From contig CM057133.1 of assembly GCA_029964075.1 (NCBI GenBank), positions 14,966,699 to 15,030,698 of the forward strand: a stretch of 64,000 bases of DNA. The letters run 5' to 3'. The number at the start of each line of letters is the position of its first letter. Positions within the stretch are counted from its first letter, which is position 1. The position numbers were made by a program, and so were the translations under genes. The DNA comes from Patiria pectinifera. Taxonomy: Eukaryota; Echinodermata; Asteroidea; Valvatida; Asterinidae. Shown piece after piece: positions 42,101 to 57,100 of the stretch. A model generated the notes under the pieces. The model did not search any database. It worked only from the letters and a program-made list of their open reading frames with translations, and had not been told where the DNA came from.

Positions 42101-45100
42101 TAAACAAGCAAACAAATTACATTACGAATTCTACCGTACCGTAGGATGCAGGGCATTCCGCATACGAGAACTCTTCCACGGCCACCTCAGCAAGCTGCAA
42201 GTATGCGTTAGTGACACCAGGCCTGGAAAGATCTATGTCCAAACTCACGTATCTGGACAACCGTGCTGGGTCACACGAGAATTCGTTAACTGCTCCAGTG
42301 GCAGACTGTTCAGCAGTTGCTGGTGAACCGCATGGTTGATTCTCTGAATAGCTGGAACCCAGTCCTGCGCGTACCACCGCCCCAAGGAATCGATTCTCCC
42401 CTTTAGAACGAGAAAAAAATATATGCAATTTAATATTACTCTTCTTTATTCAATAAAAGGGCAGTGTCGTTTGGTGTGCTATGGAACAGTGTCTATATTG
42501 TACATTGACATATTGACAATTTGCAAGATCAGTTCGTGCTACATAGGGACCCAAAAATGTTTATTTTCTCTCAATTTCACCAGCAAGTTCTTAGCTTGAA
42601 CTCAGCCCTGCGCGTACCACCGCCCCAAGGAATCAATCTTGGCCTGGTGGAGCGAAGAGAGTAAATAAAAAGTATGCAATTTAACCAGAATATTTCTTCT
42701 TGATTGATAAAAAAAATGCAGTGTCGCTTGCTGTGCACTGGAACAACATCTTTATATATTTATTAACAAATGGCAATTTTCAAAACTAGTTCATACTTTA
42801 TGGGGACCGCACAGTCTGTATTTTTCTCTGTCGATTTAACTTGCAAATTAGTTCCTATTGTTGCGCGTTTACTTATTTCCAGACGGATGTTTTGGGTGCA
42901 TACATGTACACACATGACGTCTTAGAAAAAAATTGTACTTAAATAACTTCATTGTGACTTGAAATGTACATTTCTTTCACTGTGCGTAATTCAAAAGAAA
43001 ATGAGGGGAAAAAAAAACGGTTCTCGATTCCGGACCAACTGTGTGAAATTTGTATGTGACTGAAGTCGAGGAACGCTTTGAACGTTTGACAGGAGGTGGT
43101 GGGGTGGGGAGGGATCTGCTGAAGGATGTAGGGTCCTTCGTCTGAAAGGAAGAAGACTATAATCATGACTAATCATACCACAACAGTCATGTCGGAGCGT
43201 GACGGTGATTGCACCCAAGCAGTGTTCGTCACCCAAATCCACTTGCCACCATGGATGCGAATCACCGGCTGTAATATCACGGGGAGAAAATGAGTATATT
43301 CATAGTGTAATGATGAAAATGAGGTTGAAGTCGTTAGAGAGTAGGACACTTCATCATGTAGAATAAAGCAACACGGTTGGCCAAATAGAGTTGGCCAGAA
43401 AAGTGTTGTAAATTAATTACTTTTATGTTCATCGGATGCTTTAACGCCTTAACACTACCAAATAATGATCTGGCTTCAAAGTATAAATTTAAAAAAAACA
43501 ATGTACATGATAACAGTCATTTCTTTAACACATTTTACACAGGAAAACACAAATACATTAATGCCTCACTTAAAGTGTGAAAGAAAGTAGCGATACTGCC
43601 ATCGATCGCATTTTCTGCAGGAAATGTAGCGGAACTGGTGCTTTTAGAAATTGGAAGTGGCTTTCCGACGAGAGAAAAATCTTCGGAGAAAGAAAAAAAA
43701 AAGATAAGATAAAATAACAAGAAATCATATCAAAGCATATTTTTACAAGATGATGTGATGAAGCACTTTTGAGATTTACACTACAATGGAGAAACTAGGA
43801 ACACCATTGCGCACTAAAGGAGAATTTTTTTTTTTCCCCCCAACTTTCACTCGGGAGGTAACACGCTGAGTATACGTGTTTATACGTCGGTGTAGGGCAA
43901 AACCTAAATTGAAGAACTTCCCCTACAAAACTTGCATAACCGTCAATTAAACAGATATATGACAGACGTTTGATTCCAATCACTTACCCCCATCGGTAGC
44001 ACACTCCAAATATGGGTATTCCAGCAGGGTCACCTCAGCAAGCATCAAGACTGCAAAGGTAACCCCAGGCAAAGATGGATCTATGTCCAAACTCACATAT
44101 CTGGCCGACAGTGGTGGGTCACACAGGTAATTGCTAACTGCACCATTCACAGACTGGTCTGCTGTAGCTGGCGAGCCACATGGTTGGTTCTCTATGTAGT
44201 TTGAGCTGTGACCGGCGCGAACTACAGCACCAAGGAAACGATATTCTCCTAAAAAACGAGATGATCAAAAAAATATCATGGAGAGTTAACTAAAAATACT
44301 TATGAGGAGTGTGACAAAACATGGGCAAGTCTTTGAAAATAAATTTAAAAGATAAAAACAGGATTTTGTTATTCTATATGGGTGTAAAACACAAGCACTA
44401 TGACATATTGATTCATTTACATTCTGTTACCAATTAATGAATGCAACAGACATAATATCGAATTAACCTCATTTGCTTATAAAAGAAAAAACTCAATAAA
44501 AGTGTTAACAATGAAATTGGTTTTAACCCTAGTCTTTGATCTTCACAGAGTTTTTTCATGTGACTGCAATTATACAGTTTACCCACCGCAGCAGCCTTTT
44601 CGTATACTGACAGTAACTCTTCCTAAACAGTGATCATTCTCCAAGTCCACTCTCCACCATGGATGCGAATCCCCAGAAGTGGCTGCAAAGTAACAAGGAT
44701 TGCAAATTATTACAACGTCTTATTTCACCATAATGATATAAAGAATGAAGCATGCAGGGAAGATATTTAACTTGCTGCAAAGTATTAAACAAGGATTGCA
44801 AATGTGTAAAAATATTATTGTATTACGTCTTATTTTACCATGTATCCAGGTGCTGGCGTGATATTAAACTGAACTGGTCAATGCAGGCTTGATAATTAAA
44901 CTTAATTGTTCAATGCTGTAATCATTTATTGCAACGGACAACGACAGAAATCGAAGAGGCATATACCAGGCCTGAAGTAGACCTATACTCGACTCACCGG
45001 TGTGTGCAAATGTGTTGATGTTACCATCCAAAGCTTTTCCTGCTGGGAAGGATGAACTGTAAGAGGTGCTTTGAGTGGCTGGCTTACCAATGAGCGAAAG

Positions 45101-48100
45101 AGCTTCAAAAAAAGGAAATAGAAAACTGAATGGCATGACCATCTTGCCACTGTATTGGCACCCAGTAAATAAGAAACTTAAATAATGGTACGTACATTGT
45201 ATAACCATGATAGTTTTGTATTGTTTTCAACATGGATATGAAGTGATTGAAATAAAGAAGATGCTGAGTTTCACATAGCCAACTCTATGTTAAGCACGTC
45301 TACATAACTTGTCATTAACCGTACAGGCGCCAAAGGCGCCAATCAAGACAGAAAAACTCGTTAGTTGTGAATAGCAAACAACCCATATTGAACCTCTAGG
45401 GGAATATGAAAGTTATATATACTACCGGTACACGTGTATATAGGGCGACCGCTCCATAGACACATGTACACAATTTACAAAACTGTGACCTAACCCAATT
45501 TTACCTTAATATCCGACCCAAACAAAATTTTGTATTTTACGTTTTGGACCAAAAGCGATCGATTAAACCAAATTACGACAACAAAATTCTGTGGCTATCT
45601 AGTACTTTTGCGTTACGACAACCGGCAAAATGTCGCCATTAGGACGGTGGTTGCCTTAATGCCGCAAAAGTAAGCACAACCGGTCACCACATGAAATTAG
45701 AAGTGTTTATGTACCTGTGCAATATATATCGTCTTGAGGAGGCCTACAATGGGATTCAAAATCTGCACAGCAGTCACCATATTGTGAACACAATGCGTCA
45801 CAAAAACAACCTCCCTTGCTGCCTTTGGACAAGCATCGATCAGCACAGACCGCTGTGGGGAAAGAAAAATATGTCTTCATTCAGAACAAAATGCCAAAAT
45901 TGCATGAAATACCGCTTACAATAAGCTCAACTCAAAGCGTCATTCGGTAAAGAACCAGATATTTTGTGTCCATCTGGCCCACAGACAATGCGAATTTTGG
46001 TATTTGCAAGTAGAGAATACGGGACTTGGGCACGATGCGCCCTCTGAATATATTTTGTTTACACAATAATAAGGCATCAACGCTGTCAACAGAAATTAAG
46101 TTCTTACAATTGTTTTTACTTTATCGAAGGCCAGATGAATACGAACATGAATATTTAACGGTTTGTCCAATAGGCCTAGGCCTATACCAATGTGAATTTT
46201 AAAAAAAATACAGCCACAATTTAAGTCACCTTCTGGATGTAGGTGAAAATGTAATATTTTAGATAGATATAATTAAACTATATTTGATGATTTACCGATA
46301 ATGGGCCACAAGGCAAACATTCCCATAGACTTGTAAACATATTTTCCCCAACTTTTATGACATCTAACCCCAAATTTACCTGATCATACTCCATGAATTT
46401 TGGTATTTTTTACTAATACATTGTAATTGGACCCCGTGCAATCGATCCAACTTATTAGGGAGACATTTACATGTCCATTATTATGCTAAACTGTTTGAGA
46501 ACGCTCGGCCGATTAAAATCATGCTACTAGATAAACGTTTTGTAAACATTCGATGTATGTGTAGGAAATAACTTCAAAAGTATTTCATCCTATATTTCAT
46601 TTTATTTCATTTCAGAAACATTTATTTCCACATGAATAAGCACTTTAGAAAACAAAACAATTGCTACATGAAAACTACTAAGTGGAGGCATTACACAAGA
46701 AGCCGGAGCTTACAAACGGAATGCCTTAAACACACAAAAAATATATATATAAACAATACTGAAAAAGGAAGACTAAATTCAAAGACAAAACACAACAAAA
46801 CAATGAAACAGAAACAGACAAACAAACGAAGTGGACATCAACTTAATATTCTTTACAGACGGACATACTAAACATACTAGAGAGACAACGACACAGTTTA
46901 TAAAATGGACGATGCAAGCAAAATAATAAGCAAAAATATTCATCTGGTTTTGTCATACTGACCATTCGAGAAAAAAAAAAAGATTGAAATATTAAGTAAA
47001 AAGTATCAGCTCCTTCAAATAAAGAATTAATTGCTCATATTATGTTCGTACCGTAGGATGCAGGGCATTCCGCATACGAGAACTCTTCCACGGCCACCTC
47101 AGCAAGCTGCAAGTATGCGTTAGTGACACCAGGCCTGGAAAGATCTATGTCCAAACTCACGTATCTGGACAACCGTGCTGGGTCACACGAGAATTCGTTA
47201 ACTGCTCCAGTGGCAGACTGTTCAGCAGTTGCTGGTGAACCGCATGGTTGATTCTCTGAATAGCTGGAACCCAGACCTGCGCGTACCACCGCCCCAAGGA
47301 ATCGATTTTGGCCTGGTGGAGCGACAAGAGTATAATATTACTCTTCTTTATTCAATAAAAGGGCAGTTTCGTTTGGTGTGCTATGGAACAGTGTCTCTAT
47401 TGTATATTGACATATTGACAATTTACAAAATCAGTTCGTGCTTCATGGGGACCGCAAAAATGTTTATTTTCTCTCAATTCGACCAGCAAGCTCTTTTCAT
47501 GCTGACTCTTTATGTGGTTTTAGATGGATGTTTTAGGTACATGACTTTTTCTATATTTTTTTGCAATTTGTACGATATCATTTTCCACGCAGGGTGCCGA
47601 AAAAGTCTCAAGTTTTTTCACTAATCAAAAAGGTTGAAGTAAACTAATTGCTATTTTACTTGTAACAAAATTTTTAGAGTTTTCGATTGATTCCGAAGAA
47701 ATGTAGAAAAAAAAAATCTTTTAAAAATTGTGGCGAAGGTCATTCCACCACAGGTTTTTTAAACCAAAAAAAATATTATCAACAAAAAGACGTTTTGCTG
47801 TTAAAAAAAGGAAGAAAATAAAACACGCATCAGATTTATAATACGTTGCGCAGCTACGATTTTTTTTTTTTTTTTAATTTAGCCTAAGTACGCAACAAAT
47901 TCGTTGCTTCAACACCTGCGTAAACATGGCGCAAGTTATGCACTGTTTCGTGAAAAGGCTGGCGGTTTGTGAGGGATAAAACTAATAACAATCAATCATA
48001 CCACAACAGCCTTGTCGGAGAGTGACGGTGATTGTACCCAAGCAGAGCTCGAGACCCAAATCCACTTGCCACCACGGATGCGAATCATCGGCTGTAATGA

Positions 48101-51100
48101 CGGGTAGAAATGAATGGCTTAGTTAAGTTGAAACAACAATATGATTTTGTATCTAATTCAGAGTAGGATAACTCATCGTGTAGAATGAGGCAATTACTTT
48201 TATGCTCATCGTATACTTTTCAATTTCTTAACACTATACCAAAGTTTGATCTGATTGGGTTTTTTTTAATTGCATATGATGACTGTCATTATACACAAGG
48301 AAGAATGAACACATTTAATGTCTCACTTATAGTGTGGAAGAAAGTATTGATATCGCCATCGATCGCGTTCTCTGCATCAAACAAAGCGGTGCTTTTGGAA
48401 ATCGGCAGTGGCTTTCCAGCAAGAGAAAAAGCTGCGAAGGGAACAAAAGAAAACATACGATGAAAAGAAATCAAAGAAAGTGGCATTTTTTTCATAGGAT
48501 GACGTTAATAAAGCACTTAAGAGATTGACAATACCATGGCGAAACATCCTAACTAGGAACACAATAAAAGGGCATTACGGCTTAAAATTCCCAAAAACTG
48601 TATGTTTTGGACTGTTATACTATTTGAAATGTCTGGTTGGAAGGTAATTAACCTAATGACTTATTGTTCCTGGAAAAAAACACCTGGTTGTTTACATCGG
48701 ACGCGGCAAATTGTATACGTACGTATACGTATTTCCAGCCGTTTCCTTCAAGTGACGTTGTCACAACTAACACTCAACTAGTACTCAGGAGCAACATTTT
48801 TGAGAGTCAAAATATTAATGCCTCTGCTTCAGTGCTGCGTTAACAGCCTCTGGAGGGTTATAAACACGCAGGCGTAGTGCTGGCAGCAAGATAATTTATA
48901 GTTTAGAGGGTAAGCGTGGTTTTAAGAGGTCTTTGCCATCCAAGGCTAACAAGTCTGATTTAAAGGTGTCAGCAGCAGTGGCTTCCTGTATGGAGTGTGG
49001 AAGACAGTTCCACTCTTGGATTGTTCGTGGAATGGGGGAATGTTTGTTACAGTCTTTTTTTGGTATGAAGTGGGATGAACGTAGAGTTTTGTGTGCAGCC
49101 CCGAGTTGATCTATTGGATGTTTTGGGTAGTTTATCTTCCTGGAAAGCTACCTTGCTATTTATGGCCATTATGGCCGAAATTCGTTCTCGCATGGTTCGA
49201 ATTGCAAGAATAACACAGAAAAACCCAGATTTTACAGGATGAATGCATAATATGGACGTTTATATCCTACCTTCAAATGCTCTTTCTAATTAAAGTATTT
49301 CGCTCAAAGCGCGTTTTGTTGCCAATTGTGTGCATTCCTGGACGTAATGTCAATTTAAACATTAAAGGAAGAAGATCTTCTGATAGCATGTAACCGTCAA
49401 TAAGGGAATAAATGTGTGCTCCGGAGGTTTTTATCACTCTGTTTAATACCACTTAGAGTCTGGGTGCTGATAATTACCCCAGCCGGAGGCGAGGGTAATT
49501 ATCAGCACCCAGACTCTAAGTGGTCTTAAACAGAGTGATGAATACCGACGGAGCACATATTTATTCCCATTCATAAATACCTTTTCGGTAAAAAAAAATC
49601 AAATAATTCGTTCAAAACATCCCGATTTTGTTCAACAAATTCACTTCATGCTTTTCGAAACATCCCTCTTGCAAAATAATGGAGTGTTCAGCTGGCGAGT
49701 AAGATATAAAACAACCCTTTTATGGAGATTGACGCGCGCGAATCATGTTCTGCGCGAAATCGCGCAGAACGCACCTGGCGCGTTGCGTTTTGAATTTAGA
49801 ACTATAAAATTTTGACTCCCTGGTAGTGTTGCGCATGCCTACGTGAGGATTGTGAACGTTCAACCAATGAAACGATAAGAGGCCCTGGATTTTTAGGAGT
49901 CCACATTTTGTTGTGACACTGGAAAAGTGTTTAAGACCAGCTATCCATGTCTTTATCATCCGTTTAAGACCGGCCACGTGACGGGCTCTCGACCAATAGG
50001 AATAGCTAAACTGTCTGAGGTATTTATGAATAACAGATAATGATTGATGTTTGATTCTACATCAATTACCTCCATCAGTAGCGCACTCCAAATAGGGGTA
50101 TTCCAGCAAAGTTACCTCGGCTAGCATCAAGAATGCATTAGTGACCCCAGGCGTTGATGGATCAATGTCCAAACTGACGTATCTCGTCAACCGTGTTGGG
50201 GCACACAAGAAATCATTAACTGCCCCATTGGCAGACTGTTCATCTGTAGCTGGTGAACCACATGGTTGGTTCTCTGCGTAGTTTGAGCTTAGACCGGCAC
50301 GTACAACAGCACCACGAAAACGTTTCTGTCCTAAGAGTGAATTGATCGAAAAGATCCTTATCAAAAAATAAAACACTTGATGAATAAAGGGCAAGACTTA
50401 GAATAAACCTTCAAAAATAATATGTGAAAACTGTTTTGGATTCTTACATGTGAAGTTGAACCGTGTATAAGCACAATGTGTAAGTATTTGGTATTCTAAA
50501 TTCATCCCATGACATGATATACATATTCCTATGCGCATACCCCTATGCAAGATGGTTTTTTTAAATCGATTAGACAATGAAAAGAACACTCTTTGTAATG
50601 ATATACTGATCTTGAATCGCTGCAGTTTTCAGTGTTATCAAGCGCTTCATTTTGACAATCCAAAACTTGATAAAACGTACGGCTGACCCCTCAGCTAATT
50701 CAACATCACGTGCTGGTGTAATTCCCATTCACTTTTTCTTATAAGTACATCAACTTCACCTCTGTTCACCCAATATTATGATTGAATCGAGTTATTCTTC
50801 ACATAAATTGGTAAGAGTGAAATAGGTCTTAATCTACAGAATACTTTCGGATAACCGCAATTACATGTATTCGCTTAACTCACCACAGCAACCTTTTCGG
50901 AGACTGACGGTAACTCTTCCTAAACAGTGGTCATTCTCTAAGTCTACTTTCCACCATGGATGCGAATCCCCGTTGGCTGCAAAGTAACAAGGATGCAAAG
51001 AAAAGTCCTATTTCACCATCTGATTTTAAGAATGAAGCATAATGTAGAAACCACTCTACAAAAAATGAATAATGATTAAGCTGCTGCAAACTGCTCACTG

Positions 51101-54100
51101 ACTGGATTGATCTGAAATATACAAATCAAAAAGTTGGAGAGGCCTGAAATAATTATTTCGTCTTTAGCAAAGACCTCTTCAAAAGCAAATGACACACGGA
51201 CAAGAAACAAACATGCAGGGGCATTGCAGACAGGCAGGGTTGGTCAAAGACGAAATGAAACATATCGGGCCTCTGTAACTTTTTGATTCACTTTACAAAC
51301 AGTAAATTTTGCAAATTATGTCCAGGTGCAGGCTCGATATAAATAAACCTGATTCTTCAATGCTGAAAAAATTTATTGCAACAAAAAAGACTGAAATCGA
51401 AGAAGAATCCCAGACCCAAAGTAGGCCTGTTCTCGACTCACCGGTGATTGAAACTGTATTGATATATGATATTCTGCTGCAGCATTAAACTAGACTCACC
51501 GGTGGTTGCAAATGTGTCGGTATCACCATCTAAAGCTTTTTCTGCTGTGTAGGCTGAACTGTGAGTAGTGCTTTGAGTGGCTGGCTTTCCAATGATCGAA
51601 AGAGCTTTAAAGATAAAAGAAACTGAATCAAGAGGCAATCATCCAAATGCATTGAAATTGAATAACAACTTTTGTGATTCTCTTTTCAAGTATTATTAAT
51701 TACCGATAATGGATAACCTATGATGCATTCCCATACACTAAGTGTGCACACCTTTGCTTTCCAACTTGAATCTCAACTATAGCCAATCCCAAATTTTACC
51801 AAGGGTGGATTCAGAACACGATTGGGGGGGGGGGGCAACAATAAGTTGGTCCCCCAAAAAGTAGGTCCAAAAAATTTGGGCAAGAGGTTCGAGGCCAGTT
51901 CAAGGGCCCCAAAAAGAATTTTTTTTGTGGATTCTAGATGATCTAGGGGGGCGATCGGAGGCAATTTCTGACCAATTTAACCATTTTTTTTTTTGAAAGA
52001 TGGTAGTTTACGCAGTTCCTGCCTTAATTTTGACGTCACTTAATACAAACAAAAATTGGGTTCGTTTTGGGAAAGGCCATGGCCCTGTTTCCCCCCCCCC
52101 CCTGGATTTTACCTTATCCAACCCCCACGAATTCTGGTATATATACGTTTTGGATCACGAGCAATCGACCTAGCCTGTTTGCGACATTAAAGGTTTTGCT
52201 CTAAATATAGGAGCTGAGACATTAGGGAGACCTTGAAATGTCTCCCTAATGTCCGGTGTCTCCTAAGGTATAACGACAAAATGTCTCCTTAAGGTGCCAT
52301 TTAGGGTAATACATATAAAAAAACAATAACAATTAATAAATCAATCTTATACTTGTTTAGTGCAAAACATAACAGAAATATATCTCAATGCACTGTACAA
52401 TATTGGACATGATCTGAATGTACAAAACTTAGAGACACTTTCATGATGTGTAGTTATAAGCCTGGTAAATTTGGGGGCGGGGGGTTCAGGGTGGATTTGA
52501 ACCGGTCCAAAGTGTCTACAGATTGAAGAGGCCTGGGGTTGGAAGTGAGTTCCACAGCCTAGGTTCAGTGTGTGAGAATGTCTTTGAGCCATATGAGTCA
52601 CTCTATTATAAGAGTACAACTAATAATGGTAAATCTGTGATATTTCCTTTTTAAAAATATTCTGCTAATGAAGCAAACTACATGTGGTATCGTCAAAAAT
52701 TGTAGAGGATCACTACTTATATATTAGCCCACATAACACAGACGCCAAATACCTCTACAATAAACATCGTCCTCCGGGAGCCTGCAACGGGATTCAAAAT
52801 CTGAACAGCAGTCACCGTACTGTGAGCACAACGAGTCACAAGAACATCCTCCCTTACTGCCTTCGGAAAAGCATCGACCGGCACAAGTCGCTGTGGGGCA
52901 AAGAAAAATACGTCTCCATTCAGAGAATGTAGCATGCTGATGTTTTTCATCTTAAAACTGTTGCCAACAGACTACGAACGTTGAATCATTGCTTATCATG
53001 TTAGGACCTAGAGAGAAAACATGGGCAACGTTGGCTGAAAGGCCAGGTGTACTGACGCTCCCTCCCCCTCCCCCAACCAATAAAATAAAGACAGCGAGAA
53101 AGAGAGAGACGTGGATCGGACTGGTTCAGAAAAATGTTGTTCTCTTTCTCTCTACCAAGTCCTTTATTTGTCCTCATCCGGACCCGTAAAAAGAAAAAAA
53201 TCATGTTGGGTATTTTCAATAATCAATCCATAATGCTGAAGCCAATCCAATTGCAATTTGGGAGACTTTTTCTGAAATTGTTGTCGTCATTTCCGTATAA
53301 AAAAGAAGAATTTTGCGGGACGGATGTCACTGGGAATTAGTGTGATAGGTCAATGATAGTATAAGGTCTCAATTAATATTAGTTACGGTTAGACCAAGGT
53401 TTGAGCCTGTCAAACATCCTCTTTAGCCAAGAGGATGCTCTCTCACTGAATTCCAAATCATGGTGGTTTTGTGACAGCTCTCTGTATTCTAAAGCCACGG
53501 AATAACTTCGGGAATGTGCCACAACCCAAAACTAAGATCATTTTCAGCAAACAAATACGTTTACTGCGTTCAATCGGCATATAAGTGTCATCCAAACTGG
53601 TCGGCAGATAATATAACCAATAAACAATTCACTGATAAACGATAAACGGAAACCAATAAATATATCTATCGAACGAACGTTGTCGTACCGTAGGTTGCAG
53701 CACATGCCGAATACGAGTACTCTTCTACAGTCACTTCAGCAAGCTGCAAGATTGCTGTTGTGACTCCAGGTCTGGAGATATCTATGTCCAAGCTCACGTA
53801 TCTGGCCAAGCGTGCTGGGGCACACAGGAACTCACTGATCTCCCCAGTGGCAGACTGTGACGCCGTAGCTGGTAAACCGCACGGTTGGTTCTCTGCGTAG
53901 TTTGAGCTCAGACCTGCGCGTACCACCGCTCCCAGGAATCGGTTCTGCCCTATAAACAGCAACAGCAATGATAAACAAAAATAATTCACTGGCTCAGTTC
54001 ATCTCTTCATAAATTATCGATGATTCAAAGGTCTATTGAGTGGAATGTTACATTTATTTCTGGTAGACTTTATTTAAAAAAAAAAGGGAGTTATATTACC

Positions 54101-57100
54101 ACACTACTTTTTTTCCTTTGTATTTTCAAAGGGAGGAATTGTTGGAAGTGTATTTCAGGAACATCATCATTATTTTCTGTTAAAAACTATAGATAGTTTG
54201 CTAAATCAATTCACACTTTCACCTGTGATGAATGGTTGTCTGTGATAACTGTTTTTTGTTTTGTTTTTTTACACTAAATTTTGGATGACCGTTTTTCGCG
54301 CAGTTTACATAAACTGAAGTTGATAAATAGAAATAGAAGCTCATTTTGGACGGTGAAAATTAATGGTAGCCTTAAAATATAGCTTTTCCAATTCCGGGGT
54401 CAAGAACTTTGCAAATGCATGAGGCTTGTTTTTTCAATCAAAAAGATGTTTCACCAAAGTCTCACGCTGTACAGTCGAGATTTGAAGAAGGGTTGGAATC
54501 TGCCAAAGGCTGTAACAGTGAGTCAAACACGGGGTTAATAATGCATACTAATAATGGTCAAACATAATACCACAACAGCCTTGTCGGAGCGTGACGGTGA
54601 TTGTACCCAAGCAGTGTTCGTCACCCAAATCCACTTGCCACCAAGGATGCAGATCGGAACTCCCTGTAAGGGAAAAAAAGGTTGATGTTTCGATACTGAC
54701 GATTGATATTTTGATGCAGATTAAGTTGAAGTAAGCTTCAGACAATTGTATGTAACATTCAAAGAAAAGAAACTCATCAACAAGAATGGAGCAATCGCTT
54801 TTATTTTTGAAGGGTTCTTTTCAATTCACAACAATACCAACTGAAACATAAAGGAGCATGAAGATTTAAGATTGCTTTGACGATTTGCACGATTGGTGTA
54901 CACTAGGGAAAAAAGAAATACAGTGCAATTTCTCACCTGAAGTATGGAAAAAAGTATCATTGTTGCCATCAACCGCATTTGCTGCAGAAAAACCACCTAA
55001 CACGGAGCTTCGCGAAACTGGCTTTCCAATGATAGAAAAGGCTTCAAATTAAAAGAAGATAATTATTATTACATTTAGCCAATAAAACAATTCCAAGACA
55101 AATAACAATAAGGAACGATACATAACAAACAGAACAGCACAGAATATAAGACTAAACCATAATAATTATAATGGCATGAGGAGGGAGAAAAAGAACATCA
55201 TTATAGTCCGTTGACCTAACCCAGAGGCAGACATAGAAAAATAGAAATAGATAACAATATATATTAAAATTTGAATTGTATGTGTAAAATTAAGTACACA
55301 CACTAAAACAGTAATATAAATAAAAGAGGCACACAATGCATAAAAGGGAGAGAGCGAAATTAAAATCGAGTTATAAAATAACGTAAACAAACAACAACAG
55401 TGACTGCAATATCACTACACCAAAATGAAACGACAGGAACATTGCACATCAAAGGAAAACAAAACACAAGCGGGATAAGGGGCAGATGAAACACAAAACG
55501 ATAACAAATTAACACACTGACTAGCCCTAACCATGACCTGACCAAAATGAGCAAACCATCATACAAAACAAGCCTGCCTTTTAGTGTTAAATACAATTAC
55601 CAGTTTGTCCTTTAAAAAACAGTGATTTTGTTTGTTTGATGGGTCGTTGGGTTTGTCTGTTTGGTTGTTTGTTCATATAATTCTGGGTGTCGTTTGATTC
55701 TGCAGTCTGGCTGGCCAGTTTTGTGCCTTTTATGAGTTCGAAATCACTTACCCCCATCGATAGCGCACTCCAGGTATGGGTATTCCAGCAAAGTCACCTC
55801 AGCAAGCTCCAGGATTGCTTCAGTAACCCCAGGCAAGGAGGTATCTATATCCACACTCACATATCTGGCCAACCGTCGTGGGGCACACAGGAAAGCATTC
55901 ACTGCCCCAACGGCAGACTGATTTGCTGTAGCTGGCGAACCACATGGTTGGTTCTCTGCGTAGTTTGAGCTTAGACCGGCACGTACAACAGCACCAAAGA
56001 AACGGTCGTTTCCTAAAAGAGAGAGATTCGAAAAGATCACAATCAAAAAGATAATATTGCATGATAAAGATAGTGATGGCATGCTGCGACCAGACCAAAT
56101 CTTAACACATATGCCGTACTGTCGTTTAACTGCTTTTACAGAAACAAAATAATCCCTTTTCTTCGAATTGCTTATAATTTTTTTTTTAAGGGCCAGAAAT
56201 AGTGATTTTATTTTATTAGGGCAGGTACGGTAGGCATATAGGTCGAGTAGATTGGTTATTTGTTATCGGAAGGCAGGGGCTATAAAAAAGACAGGACACT
56301 TTTCGTACATTCTCGCACTACTTAAATAATGTGGAAACATGGTCGACCAGCTGTTGTTTATAAAAAAAAAGGGAAGTTATTTATATGAATACATTGGTCC
56401 ATCAAACAGCCGTTACATGTGGCTCAATAGTTAACATAAAACAGTCGTAAAACCAGACACCCAAGGAGAATTCCCTTTTGTACGCAACGATCCCCATTTG
56501 CTGTACACACGCAGTACAATGTACGTGGCATTCAATGAACGTTTTTAAGGCGTAGGCGTTGTCAACTTCAAATTTCAAGGGGGCTGCAGGGCATCTCCTA
56601 GTTAACTTATTGTAACGAAACCTGGCGAAGTTCTCGACCTATTATCAAATTTTTAGACCTGTTATTAAAGTGCCATGTAAAGCTGATGATGATGATGATA
56701 AAGGCAAAGGCAAGTTATAGACTAATTAAAAGGCATGCGAGAGCAGGGGCGGAGCCAGGAGTTGTTGCAGGGGTGGGGGGTCAGGCTCGACAGATTGTTT
56801 TATGTCCGATTGTTGCGGACAGGCAGAATGTCATCTTTTGTCATCTCATTATTATCATATTTTTTTTTAATGTTAGTGTGAGTGTCAGAGCAGGGGAGTG
56901 GGGGGGGGGGGGGAGTTCGCGTCTGCGTATAGAAAGTTACTACCTCCATCGTTTGATATATTGCCATCAAAAGAGTTGACAACCCAGTCAAGGACACATG
57001 GCATCCTCGGCTGTGTCTCAAGTGTCATGCGTCCCTAGGCCAATGTGAATAACAACCAATTCTATATTCTTTCCAGTAATTCTATATTTACCTTCTCCAT

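Larger units (their letters stand above)
43988..45102. repeat. 1.1 kb segmental duplicate covering F5 (partner 38136-39248)
   Basis: Two bases longer than its partner. The similarity starts and ends close to the domain boundaries, and S3 and S4 outside are not near-identical. Confidence 0.85.
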
